Positions 1 through 7,357 of a DNA stretch of 40,742 bases are shown in pieces. Within the stretch, counting starts at the first letter, position 1; every line of letters starts with the position of its first letter. The stretch is from assembly GCF_007990755.1 (NCBI RefSeq), contig NZ_BJXA01000080.1:1-40742 (forward strand), given 5' to 3'. Below the pieces are notes generated by a model. That model did not search any database and was not told the DNA's origin. It saw only the letters and a program-made list of their open reading frames with translations. This stretch comes from Nocardia ninae NBRC 108245. Lineage in GTDB: Bacteria > Actinomycetota > Actinomycetes > Mycobacteriales > Mycobacteriaceae. The position numbers and the translations under genes were made by a program.

Positions 1-1
1 G

Positions 2-730
2 GCCGGCGCGGCGACCGAGGCGCCGTTGCCGAGAATCACGGTGCTCGCCGCGACCTCGCGCCACTACGCCGGGCGGGTGCTGCATCTGCTCGACCCGCTG
101 CGCACCCCACGGCGGGTCCGGCTCGCCGATCCCGGCAGGCAAGAGGTGGTCATCCGGAACCGGCGCGTGACCGACTGGGCCGGGTGGCGCGCCACCCGGC
201 TGCGCAGTCGTGCGATGCTCGATCCCGATGCGGCGACACCGACCGAAACCTGGGCTCGCAGGCACACCTGGTTCCGGTGGCTACGCGAATTTCTCTATGC
301 GCGGCCAGGTTTGCGGTCCGCGCGCGGGCTCGTGCTGGCGATCGAGGTCAAGGGCGACTATGTCGGCGAGGCCAGGTTGTTCGACCTCGACATGTTCGAC
401 CGCAATGCCCGCATGTTCGTCTGGACCGATCCCGCGCACGGCGACGATATCCGGACGGCCGCTACCCGGCTGTTGCTCACCCACGCGTTCGGCCCGCTCG
501 GATTGTGCCGGGTCGCGACGGCCGTCGAACCCGAGGATGCCCGCTCGGCCGACATCGCCGCGCGCGTCGGCATGACCCTCGAAGGGCGCATGCGCGGCTA
601 CGTCGGCGCCACCGGCCGTCGCGGCGACCACGATCTGTGGGCCGTCACCATGGGCACGGCCGCCGACGCGGAGCCGGAGACCCCCGCGCCCTCGGCCAGG
701 CGGACGCTGGGCCCGGCCGACCCTCAGTGA
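2..730 (+). CDS. GNAT-family N-acetyltransferase (RimJ/RimL-like), 5' end cut by window
   Basis: The reading frame is open from the first bases of the window, so the true start may lie upstream; an internal TTG at 26 is the only nearby start candidate. The protein resembles RimJ/RimL-type GNAT acetyltransferases: an N-terminal conditions-of-reaction segment, a central beta region (FVWTDPAHG) and the C-terminal part where RimJ-like proteins carry the neighbour-helix motif (here SADIAARVGMTLEGRMRGY, about 180-200). Such enzymes move acetyl from acetyl-CoA to amino groups of proteins, antibiotics or amino sugars. It lies 29 bp before an aminotransferase and a glycosyltransferase on the same strand, so an amino-sugar substrate made by that aminotransferase is possible. 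This substrate is inference only; the fold assignment is fairly secure. Confidence 0.72.
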   Translation, partial: AGAATEAPLPRITVLAATSRHYAGRVLHLLDPLRTPRRVRLADPGRQEVVIRNRRVTDWAGWRATRLRSRAMLDPDAATPTETWARRHTWFRWLREFLYARPGLRSARGLVLAIEVKGDYVGEARLFDLDMFDRNARMFVWTDPAHGDDIRTAATRLLLTHAFGPLGLCRVATAVEPEDARSADIAARVGMTLEGRMRGYVGATGRRGDHDLWAVTMGTAADAEPETPAPSARRTLGPADPQ

Positions 731-759
731 CCACGACCCGACCCTCCAGGAGCCCGACC

Positions 760-2127
760 ATGGAGCCGATTTCCGACGATCCGGCGGCACCCCGCCGCTT
801 CACCCGCAGCAACGAGCTCCAAGCCCGGCTGCACGAGCTGATCCCCGGTGGCGCGCACACCTATGCCAGAGGCCCCGACCAGTACCCCGAGCAGATGGCG
901 CCGATCCTGGTGCGCGGCAAGGGCTGTCACGTCTGGGACGCGGACGGCAACCGTTATGTCGAATACGGCATGGGCCTGCGCTCGGTCACCCTGGGTCACG
1001 GCTTTCCACCGGTCCTCGACGCCGTGCACCGCGCCATCGCCGACGGCGTCAGCTTCAGCCGGCCGACCGAACTGGAACTGCTTGCGGCGCAAGATTTCCT
1101 GAGCCTCGTACCGAGCGCCGACATGGTGAAGTTCGCCAAGAACGGCTCCGACGCGACCACCGCCGCGGTCCGGCTGGCCAGAGCCGCCACCGGCCGGACC
1201 GCCGTCGCCGTCTGCGATCAACCGTTCTTCTCGGTGGACGACTGGTTCATCGGCACCACCGCGATGAACAGCGGCATCCCCGCCGAAACATCGGCGGACA
1301 CAGTGCGATTCCGCTACAACGAGCTGCCGTCGCTGGCAGCCGTGCTGGATTCCGGGGCGATCGCGGCGGTCGTCCTGGAGGCCGCCACCGCGCTGGCCGA
1401 ACCGGAACCCGGCTTCCTGGCCGGTGTTCGGGCGCTCTGCGACCGCTACGGCGCCCTGCTCGTCTTCGACGAGATGATCACCGGTTTCCGCTGGTCCGCG
1501 GGCGGCGCGCAGGCGGTGTACGGCGTGCGGCCCGACCTTTCCTGCTGGGGGAAGGCCATGGGCAACGGATTTCCGCTCTCGGCCCTCGCGGGCCGGCGCG
1601 AATTCATGGAACTCGGCGGCCTGCGTACCGATCAGGATCGGGTATTCCTGTTGTCCACCACGCACGGACCGGAAACCGGTGCGCTGGCCGCCTTCCGTGC
1701 CGTGGTGCACGAGTACCGGACCAGCGATCCCATCGAGCGAATGGAGCGCGCGGGCCGCCGACTCGCCGACGGTGTCAACGCCGTGGCCGCCGAGCTCGGC
1801 ATCGCCGAGTATCTCCAGGTGCTCGGTCGCCCGTCCTGCCTCATCTTCGTCACCCGTGATCCGGACGGTCAGCCCTCCCAAGAATTTCGCACCTTGTTCC
1901 TCCAGGAGCTACTGCACCGCGGTGTGCTCGGGCAGTCCTTCGTCACCTCGGCCGCGCACACCGACGCCGATATCGATGAGACGATCGCGGCCTGCCGGGA
2001 AGCGGCGGCCGTCTATCGCAAGGCGATAGAGCAGGGTGGCGTCGGCGGGCTGCTCGAAGGCCGTGCCGTCGCCCCCGCTGTCCGCCGCCACGCGGCGCCG
2101 CGGCGCATCTCGTCCGAGCTCGCATGA
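760..2127 (+). CDS. Glutamate-1-semialdehyde aminomutase-like class III aminotransferase
   Basis: 455 residues, close to the family norm of 430-460. PLP-dependent class III aminotransferase of the HemL type: N-terminal IPGGAHTYARG and GKGCHVWDADGNRYVEY, FDEMITGFR for the cofactor Asp, and the Schiff-base lysine in GKAMGNG (about K265). The ATG at 760 is chosen because CCAGGAG lies about 7 bp upstream; the frame stays open further 5' only as a shadow of the preceding gene. Its stop overlaps the next gene's ATG (ATGA), so it is translationally coupled to the glycosyltransferase. True HemL sits with heme genes; here the partners are a GNAT enzyme and a glycosyltransferase, so I infer a role in making an amino sugar or another amino metabolite rather than heme. 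The C-terminal tail (about 40 residues, Arg/Ala-rich) is longer than usual. Confidence 0.85.
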   Translation: MEPISDDPAAPRRFTRSNELQARLHELIPGGAHTYARGPDQYPEQMAPILVRGKGCHVWDADGNRYVEYGMGLRSVTLGHGFPPVLDAVHRAIADGVSFSRPTELELLAAQDFLSLVPSADMVKFAKNGSDATTAAVRLARAATGRTAVAVCDQPFFSVDDWFIGTTAMNSGIPAETSADTVRFRYNELPSLAAVLDSGAIAAVVLEAATALAEPEPGFLAGVRALCDRYGALLVFDEMITGFRWSAGGAQAVYGVRPDLSCWGKAMGNGFPLSALAGRREFMELGGLRTDQDRVFLLSTTHGPETGALAAFRAVVHEYRTSDPIERMERAGRRLADGVNAVAAELGIAEYLQVLGRPSCLIFVTRDPDGQPSQEFRTLFLQELLHRGVLGQSFVTSAAHTDADIDETIAACREAAAVYRKAIEQGGVGGLLEGRAVAPAVRRHAAPRRISSELA

Positions 2128-3233
2128 CGCAGCCGCGCATCGCCATCGTGCACGAACGGTTCACCGAGTTCGGCGGCTCCGAGGCGGTCGTCGGCGCGCT
2201 CGCCGAAACCTGGCCGGGGACCGACGTTTTCGCGCCGATCGTCGATCCCGCAGGCGTGCGAGCACCGCTCACCACGGTGCACGACACCTGGCTGAGCCGT
2301 GCCTATGCCGTCTCGGGTGGCCGGTCGCACGCACCGTTGCTGCCGTTCGTCCCGCGTGCCCTGCGCCGCCTCCCCCTCCGGGACCGATACGACGCCGTCG
2401 TCGTCAGCCATCACGCCTTCGCCACGCAAGCCGCTTTCGCCACCGACGCGCCGGTTATCGCCTATGTGCACAGCCCGGCACGGTGGGCCTGGGACAAGGA
2501 TTTTCGGGCGCAGGAGGCCGGTGGCCGGGCGGGTCAGCTCGCGCTCACCGCGCTGGGATCGCTGGCTCGCCGGTCCGAATTGCGTGCGGCGCCCAGGCTT
2601 TCGCACATTATCGCGAATTCCCGAGCCGTCGCCGATCGGGTCAACGACTGGTGGGGGTTGCCCGCGACGGTCACCTATCCGCCGGTCCAGATCGACCGCT
2701 TCACGCCCGAGCCTGCGATTCCGCGCGATGACTTCTTCCTCTTCGCGGGCAGGCTCGTCCCGTACAAACGCCCGGACCTGGCCATCCGCGCCACACAGCG
2801 TGCGGGATGCCGCCTGGTCATCCTCGGTGATGGACGGTTCCGCGCCCACCTCGACACGCTCGCCGGACCGGAGACGACCTTTCTCGGCGCCACCTCCCAT
2901 GACGTGCTACTCGACACCTATCGCCGGTGCCGCGCGCTGCTGATGCCCGGTGTGGAGGACTTCGGCATCGTCCCCGTCGAGGCAATGGCTTGTGGCACAC
3001 CGATTCTCGCCGTCGGCCACGGTGGCGCGCTGGACACCGTCGTCCCCGGCGTGACCGGCGAGCACATACCGCACGGTCCTGACACGGCGGTCGTCGATCA
3101 CCTGGCCGAGGCGATGGTCGACTTCGACCCCGACTGTTATCGCCCCGCCGCTATCCGGGCGCACGCCGAGACGTTCTCCCCTGCCGCGTTCCGCGCCGAC
3201 GTGGCCGCCACCGTCGCCCGGTTCGTGCGCTGA
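2124..3233 (+). CDS. GT4-family glycosyltransferase
   Basis: 369 residues with the two-Rossmann GT-B layout. The N-terminal half has IVHERFTEFGGSE (acceptor side, Gly-rich loop) and VIAYVHSPARW; the C-terminal half has FLFAGRLVPYKRPDLAI and the GT4 nucleotide-sugar signature E-x7-E (E278DFGIVPVE286) followed by GTPILAVGHGGALDTV. This retaining family transfers a sugar from a nucleotide-sugar donor, typically to a lipid or polysaccharide acceptor at the cytoplasmic face of the membrane. The ATG overlaps the aminotransferase stop by 4 bp, so both are probably made from one message. Donor and acceptor cannot be read from sequence; the coupling suggests an aminated or N-acetylated sugar, which is inference. 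Confidence 0.9.
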   Translation: MTQPRIAIVHERFTEFGGSEAVVGALAETWPGTDVFAPIVDPAGVRAPLTTVHDTWLSRAYAVSGGRSHAPLLPFVPRALRRLPLRDRYDAVVVSHHAFATQAAFATDAPVIAYVHSPARWAWDKDFRAQEAGGRAGQLALTALGSLARRSELRAAPRLSHIIANSRAVADRVNDWWGLPATVTYPPVQIDRFTPEPAIPRDDFFLFAGRLVPYKRPDLAIRATQRAGCRLVILGDGRFRAHLDTLAGPETTFLGATSHDVLLDTYRRCRALLMPGVEDFGIVPVEAMACGTPILAVGHGGALDTVVPGVTGEHIPHGPDTAVVDHLAEAMVDFDPDCYRPAAIRAHAETFSPAAFRADVAATVARFVR

Positions 3234-3331
3234 CCCGCGCCGCCCCACGAGGACGGTGCGGGAATAGGTCGGGTCGCCGGCTGGTTGCGGCCGATGGTCG
3301 AGTAAACAGCGTGCGCGAAGGAGGCAGCAGT

Positions 3332-4105
3332 ATGTCGCAGGTCAGGGTCGACAGCACCGCCGACGGTTCCGGCGCACCGAACGAGGCCGGGGAGCTGCGC
3401 GGGCGGACGGTCGTGCTGATCGGCGGCGGCTCCGGCATCGGGTTGCGGGTTGCGCACCGGGTGGTCGCGGCAGGCGGGCGAGTCGTCCTGGGTGGCCGCA
3501 CCGCCGCCCGGTTGACCGCAGCGGCAGCCGAACTCGGTGACGGGGCCAGGTGGCAGACCGTCGACACCGGCGATACCGCTTCGCTCGCCGCCTTCTTCGA
3601 CGGCATCGAGCGCGTCGACCATCTCTTCACCACGGCGGCGTCCTACCAGGTCGGGCCGATGCGCGAGCTCAGCGCGGCCGACGCGGCGTCACCGTTCGAG
3701 TCCAAGTTCTGGGGCCAGTACCACGCGATCCGGCTGGCCGCGCCCAAGCTCGCCGCGGACGGATCGGTGGTCTTGATGTCGGGTGCCGCGTCGGCCCGTC
3801 CCGCCGGACTCGCCCCCGCGTACGTCGCGTGCAATGCCGCCATCGAAGGACTGGGGCGCGGGCTCGCCGTCGAACTCGCGCCGGTCCGCGTCAATGTCGT
3901 CTCGCCGGGCACGGTGGACGGGCATCTGTGGTCGAACCGGCCGGATCTTGCCCGGGCGGCCGCGTTCGATCAGTACCGCCGCGACACGTTGCTCGGCCGC
4001 CCCGCGACCGAGGACGAGATCGCGCACTCGGTCGTCTACCTGTTCACCAATACCTTCACCACCGGATCTACTCTCTACCCCGATGGCGGCTACACACTGC
4101 GCTGA
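3332..4105 (+). CDS. SDR-family oxidoreductase lacking the catalytic lysine
   Basis: 257 residues with a clear Rossmann cofactor motif (GGGSGIG, residues 31-37) and an SDR C-terminal end (TGSTLYPDGGYTLR). The active site is unusual: the YxxxK motif reads Y164-V-A-C-N168, so lysine is replaced by asparagine, and the NNAG position reads TTAA. A known SDR subgroup shares this YxxxN pattern with the downstream LAVELAPVRVNVVSPG block, so it is a subfamily trait and not a sequencing error. Catalysis may be altered or the protein may bind cofactor without ordinary reductase activity. ATG 3332 is chosen over the upstream in-frame GTG at 3311 because AAGGAGG (3318-3324) is ideally placed. It follows the glycosyltransferase by 98 bp and ends at a strong bidirectional terminator. 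Confidence 0.85.
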   Translation: MSQVRVDSTADGSGAPNEAGELRGRTVVLIGGGSGIGLRVAHRVVAAGGRVVLGGRTAARLTAAAAELGDGARWQTVDTGDTASLAAFFDGIERVDHLFTTAASYQVGPMRELSAADAASPFESKFWGQYHAIRLAAPKLAADGSVVLMSGAASARPAGLAPAYVACNAAIEGLGRGLAVELAPVRVNVVSPGTVDGHLWSNRPDLARAAAFDQYRRDTLLGRPATEDEIAHSVVYLFTNTFTTGSTLYPDGGYTLR

Positions 4106-4113
4106 CCGCACTC

Positions 4114-4155
4114 GTCCACGGCACCCCGCCCCCGTCGGCGCGGGGTGCCGTGGAC
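4114..4155. terminator. Bidirectional hairpin terminator between convergent genes
   Basis: A perfect 16-bp stem (arms 4114-4129 and 4140-4155, GTCCACGGCACCCCGC and its complement) with a 10-nt loop fills almost the whole 52-bp gap between the SDR stop and the stop of the convergent nuclease-fold gene. There is no U tract on either strand, as is common in high-GC actinobacteria. Confidence 0.85.
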
Positions 4156-4157
4156 GC

Positions 4158-5222
4158 TCAGCCGAGCCGGTAGGTCGCCAGCACTGCTTTGTGGTCGGTC
4201 ACCCACTTCGGCGGCGAGGCAATGAAATTGTCCTGCGTGTTCTCGTCCTGGCGGACGTTGCGCACGATCGAGCCGCGGGGGCCGACAATTCCGGCGCCGG
4301 TCAAACTCAGCGCGGAGCCGGGGCCCGCGAAGATGTAGTCGATCCGATCGCGCTCGTCGGCCTCGGGTGTCCAGGTGAGCTGGTCGACCGGTGCGTCCGG
4401 ATTGCTGGCGGGCCAGGTGAATCCGGGGTGGGTCACCGGATTCGGGTAGGTCGTACGGTAGGCGTCCACGAAACCGGCCTGTTGCAGACGCCGCGTGCTC
4501 TCCCACGGCAGCACCACGCCGTGGTGGTCGAACAGGTTCGCCGTCGCGGGCGTCCAGTCCAGCACGGACGGTTCGTTGAAGTCGCCACCCAGCAGTACCG
4601 AACTGCCCGCTGCCGCTTCGGCTTTCGCATCATCGATGAAGGCGCTGAGTACGTCCGGACGGCCCGAGGCGAGGTTGACCCGCTGCACCGCCACCGGATC
4701 GGTCACCGGCCCGCCCGGCATCTTGTTCCAGCCGAACTCGGAGTACTCCCCCGGCGCGGGCACACCCGCACCGTAGCCGCGCGGCAGATAGGTGGCGTAC
4801 CAACGGTATTCGAGGTGGGCGGCGTAGGCAGTCACCCGCTTTCCGTCGATGTTCAACCGCGCCTTCACCATCCAGCGCTGATCGGCGCTGTCCTCGACCG
4901 GGAATTCCGAGAGCAGGCCCGTGTCACCGGAGGACACCGCGGTGAACTTGCGCCCCTTCTTTTCCAGCGCGGCCGCGATCGCGTTCGTGGCCTTGTTCGC
5001 CTCGGACAGCAGCACGATCGAGGCCTGCGTGTCGACGATCAGATCGGCGACCAGCCCGATCCCGTTGGGGATCTTGCTACCGCCCAACCAGATATTGATC
5101 GCCAGCACCCGGATCTCCTCCGGCGCCGCGGCGGCCACCGGCAGTCCGGCACCGGCGGCCAGCACACCGCCCGCCACCCCGAACACCTTCATCGCATCGC
5201 GTCGCGTCATCGAACTCGTCAT
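4158..5222 (-). CDS. TAT-exported endonuclease/exonuclease/phosphatase-family protein
   Basis: 354 residues. The N-terminus is a twin-arginine signal (MTRRDAMKVFG, Ala/Gly-rich core, likely cleavage near VAAAAPEE), so it is exported folded. The mature part shows the EEP-fold metal and catalytic set: the Asn in LAINIWLGG (about N43), the Glu in LLSEAN (about E74), HLEYRWY, GGDFNEP with the D-x-N pair, DRIDYIFAG and a C-terminal TDHKAV. The superfamily cleaves phosphodiesters or phosphomonoesters: DNase I-like nucleases, sphingomyelinases, inositol phosphatases. ATG 5222 has GGAGTGAGG upstream on its strand; an internal ATG at 5210 directly before the TAT motif is an alternative. It is divergent from an exported 5'-nucleotidase, so nucleic acid or nucleotide breakdown outside the cell is the best guess. 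Substrate unproven. Confidence 0.85.
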   Translation of the reverse strand: MTSSMTRRDAMKVFGVAGGVLAAGAGLPVAAAAPEEIRVLAINIWLGGSKIPNGIGLVADLIVDTQASIVLLSEANKATNAIAAALEKKGRKFTAVSSGDTGLLSEFPVEDSADQRWMVKARLNIDGKRVTAYAAHLEYRWYATYLPRGYGAGVPAPGEYSEFGWNKMPGGPVTDPVAVQRVNLASGRPDVLSAFIDDAKAEAAAGSSVLLGGDFNEPSVLDWTPATANLFDHHGVVLPWESTRRLQQAGFVDAYRTTYPNPVTHPGFTWPASNPDAPVDQLTWTPEADERDRIDYIFAGPGSALSLTGAGIVGPRGSIVRNVRQDENTQDNFIASPPKWVTDHKAVLATYRLG

Positions 5223-5385
5223 GGTGACCTCACTCCGATCGTCTGCACAGCGGGACCTGGTTCTGCCTTCGTGCCTAGCCAGCCCATCGGAATACCCGGT
5301 GAACTGAGCGAGAGCACCGCGCGAACACCGGCGCGGGCAGGCGTGTGCGGTGGCAGCGACCGGCCGCACATGGGACAGTCGGAGC

Positions 5386-7089
5386 ATGAACGCGTGCCGC
5401 CGCTTTGCCGCAGTTTTCTCCGGGTTCGTGAGCATCGTCTTGATCGCGGGATGCGGCACCGCCGACGACAAGGGCACCGCCCCGGCCACGTCGACCACGC
5501 CGGGCGCCATCCCCTTGGTCTCGACGAACGATCTACCCGCGGCGAAATCCGACGAGGTGCATCTGTTCGGGTTCAACGACCTGCACGGCAACCTGCAGCC
5601 ACCGGCCGGTTCGACCGGCAAGATCGCTAACTACGACGCGGGCGGGGCGGCCTACCTGGCGACACATCTGGCGCGGCTGAAGGCGGCCTACCCGGCGAGC
5701 GCGGTGATCGCGGCGGGCGACGACATCGGAGCCAGCCCGCTGGTGTCCGGGCTCTTCCACGACGAACCGACCATCACGTTCATGAACAACATCGGCGTCG
5801 CCGCCTCCTCGGTCGGCAATCACGAATTCGACGACGGCGTCCTGGAATTGGCCCGGCTCCAGCAGGGCGGCTGCGCGCCGGACGGGTGTTCGCCGGGCGA
5901 ACCGTTCACCGGGGCCAAGTTTCCCTACCTCGCCGCGAACGTCACCGACGCCGAGGGCAAGCTGCCGCCCGCGCTGACACCGTGGACCATGGTGCAGGTC
6001 GGTGGCCACAAGGTCGGCGTGGTCGGCACGGTCACCCCCGACACTGTGAACCTTGTTTTCCCCGAAGGCATTCGGGGATACCGGTTCGGCGACGGGGTGG
6101 ACGCGATCAACACGTACGTGCCGGAGATGCGGGCCGCGGGCGCCGAGACCGTCGTGGCGCTCATGCACGACGGCGGCAGTCAGCGTGCCGAGAAGGACGC
6201 CCCGATCGACTACAACGGATGCGCCGACCTCACCCCGAATGTGGTCGGGCTGGCCAAGCGGGTCGACCCCATGGTGAAGGCGCTCTTCACCGCGCACAGC
6301 CACCAGTCCTACGTGTGCACGATCGACGGCAAGGTGGTCAGCCAGGCGGCCTCCTTCGGCAGGCTGATCACCGATCTCACGTTGCGTTTCGCACCCGAGG
6401 GTGTGCAGGCGTCGGCCGTGAACCGGGTGGTGACCCGCGACGTGACACCGGACGCGGCCACCACCGCGCTGGTCGACTTTTATGCCGAGCAGGCCCGCCC
6501 GCGCGCGGCCCGGATGGTCGGTGCGGCCGCCGATGTGTTGCCGCGCGAACCGGATGCCTCGGGCGCCTCGCCACTGGGCAATGTCATTGCGGACTCGATG
6601 CTCTCGGCGACCGCGGGTCCGGCCGGCGCCGTCGCGGCGTTCATGAATCCGGGCGGTGTCCGCGCCGATCTGAAGGCGGGGCCGGTGACCTACGGCGACA
6701 TCTACACCGTCCAACCGTTCGGCAATCAAGTCGTCACCCTGACGCTCACCGGGCAGCAAGTCCTGCGCCTGCTCGAGCAGCAGTGGGACAACACCAGCAA
6801 GCCCGCGGTGCTCTCCCTCGCCGGCCTCACCTACGCCTACGCCGACTCAGCGCCCAAGGGCGGCAAGGTGATCGGCGACAGCGTCCGGATCGCGGGACAG
6901 CCGCTCAACCCGACCGCTACCTATCGGATCGCCACCAACAGCTTCCTCGCCGGTGGCGGCGACGGCTTCACGGTCTTCAGCGAGGGCACCGACAAGGTCC
7001 CCGGCCCCACCGATCTCGACGCTCTCGAAGCACTCTTTCGCGACAAGCCTGCCGTGCAGGTGCCGCCCGCCCGGATCGAGAAGCGGTAG
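5386..7089 (+). CDS. Lipoprotein 5'-nucleotidase/UshA-type metallophosphatase
   Basis: 567 residues. The N-terminus is a lipoprotein signal: hydrophobic stretch then lipobox LIAGC with Cys23, followed by a Thr/Ala-rich linker. The catalytic domain carries the calcineurin-like metal motifs D-x-H (FNDLHGN, about 65-67), GDD (VIAAGDD), GNHEFDD and FTAHSHQSY, the last being AHSH instead of the usual GHTH. The C-terminal 5'-nucleotidase domain has NPGGVRADL and NSFLAGGGDGFTVF for nucleotide stacking. The family hydrolyses 5'-nucleotides, UDP-sugars or cyclic nucleotides at the cell surface, releasing phosphate and nucleoside. ATG 5386 is used because the signal peptide starts there; GGAG lies only about 1 bp before it, and GTG 5350 is an alternative that would add 12 residues. 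Divergent from the exported EEP-fold enzyme (163 bp between starts). Confidence 0.9.
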   Translation: MNACRRFAAVFSGFVSIVLIAGCGTADDKGTAPATSTTPGAIPLVSTNDLPAAKSDEVHLFGFNDLHGNLQPPAGSTGKIANYDAGGAAYLATHLARLKAAYPASAVIAAGDDIGASPLVSGLFHDEPTITFMNNIGVAASSVGNHEFDDGVLELARLQQGGCAPDGCSPGEPFTGAKFPYLAANVTDAEGKLPPALTPWTMVQVGGHKVGVVGTVTPDTVNLVFPEGIRGYRFGDGVDAINTYVPEMRAAGAETVVALMHDGGSQRAEKDAPIDYNGCADLTPNVVGLAKRVDPMVKALFTAHSHQSYVCTIDGKVVSQAASFGRLITDLTLRFAPEGVQASAVNRVVTRDVTPDAATTALVDFYAEQARPRAARMVGAAADVLPREPDASGASPLGNVIADSMLSATAGPAGAVAAFMNPGGVRADLKAGPVTYGDIYTVQPFGNQVVTLTLTGQQVLRLLEQQWDNTSKPAVLSLAGLTYAYADSAPKGGKVIGDSVRIAGQPLNPTATYRIATNSFLAGGGDGFTVFSEGTDKVPGPTDLDALEALFRDKPAVQVPPARIEKR

Positions 7090-7224
7090 CCGGTCGGTAG
7101 CTCAGCCCTACTGGACAACCGACCAGTTAAGCGATACCTGGAAATTGTTGTAACACTTACCCTTTGACCTGCACCGATGGGTGACCAGTCCCACATAGTG
7201 ATCCGGTCCGGAAGGCTTGCCGGA

Positions 7225-7240
7225 AATGATCAGGATCATT
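7225..7240. promoter_or_regulatory. Perfect palindrome, likely operator upstream of acyl-CoA reductase gene
   Basis: AATGATCAGGATCATT is a 7-2-7 inverted repeat lying in the 268-bp gap before the acyl-CoA reductase. A TATAAG hexamer follows 11 bp later (7252-7257), so the dyad would overlap the -35 zone of that promoter, a position typical for a repressor or activator site. The binding protein is unknown; no regulator gene is adjacent. I see nothing else firm in the gap. Confidence 0.5.
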
Positions 7241-7357
7241 ACTGTTTCCTATAAGTCAGGACGAAGGGGTTCCTGCTTTCCAAAATCTCCGCATTCACCG
7301 TTGCATGCCGGATGACTTGTGCGACAACACGGTTCGAATGAAGAGCAGGAGAGGGCG

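Noticed and set aside
5223-5385. A full PHO box between the exported phosphatase genes
   Set aside because: Only one GTTCACC heptamer is seen; the direct-repeat arrangement needed for PhoP binding is absent.
3783-5630. Long plus-strand open frame across the SDR end and the EEP-fold gene
   Set aside because: It overlaps two well-supported genes, reads through the terminator hairpin and shows no domain.
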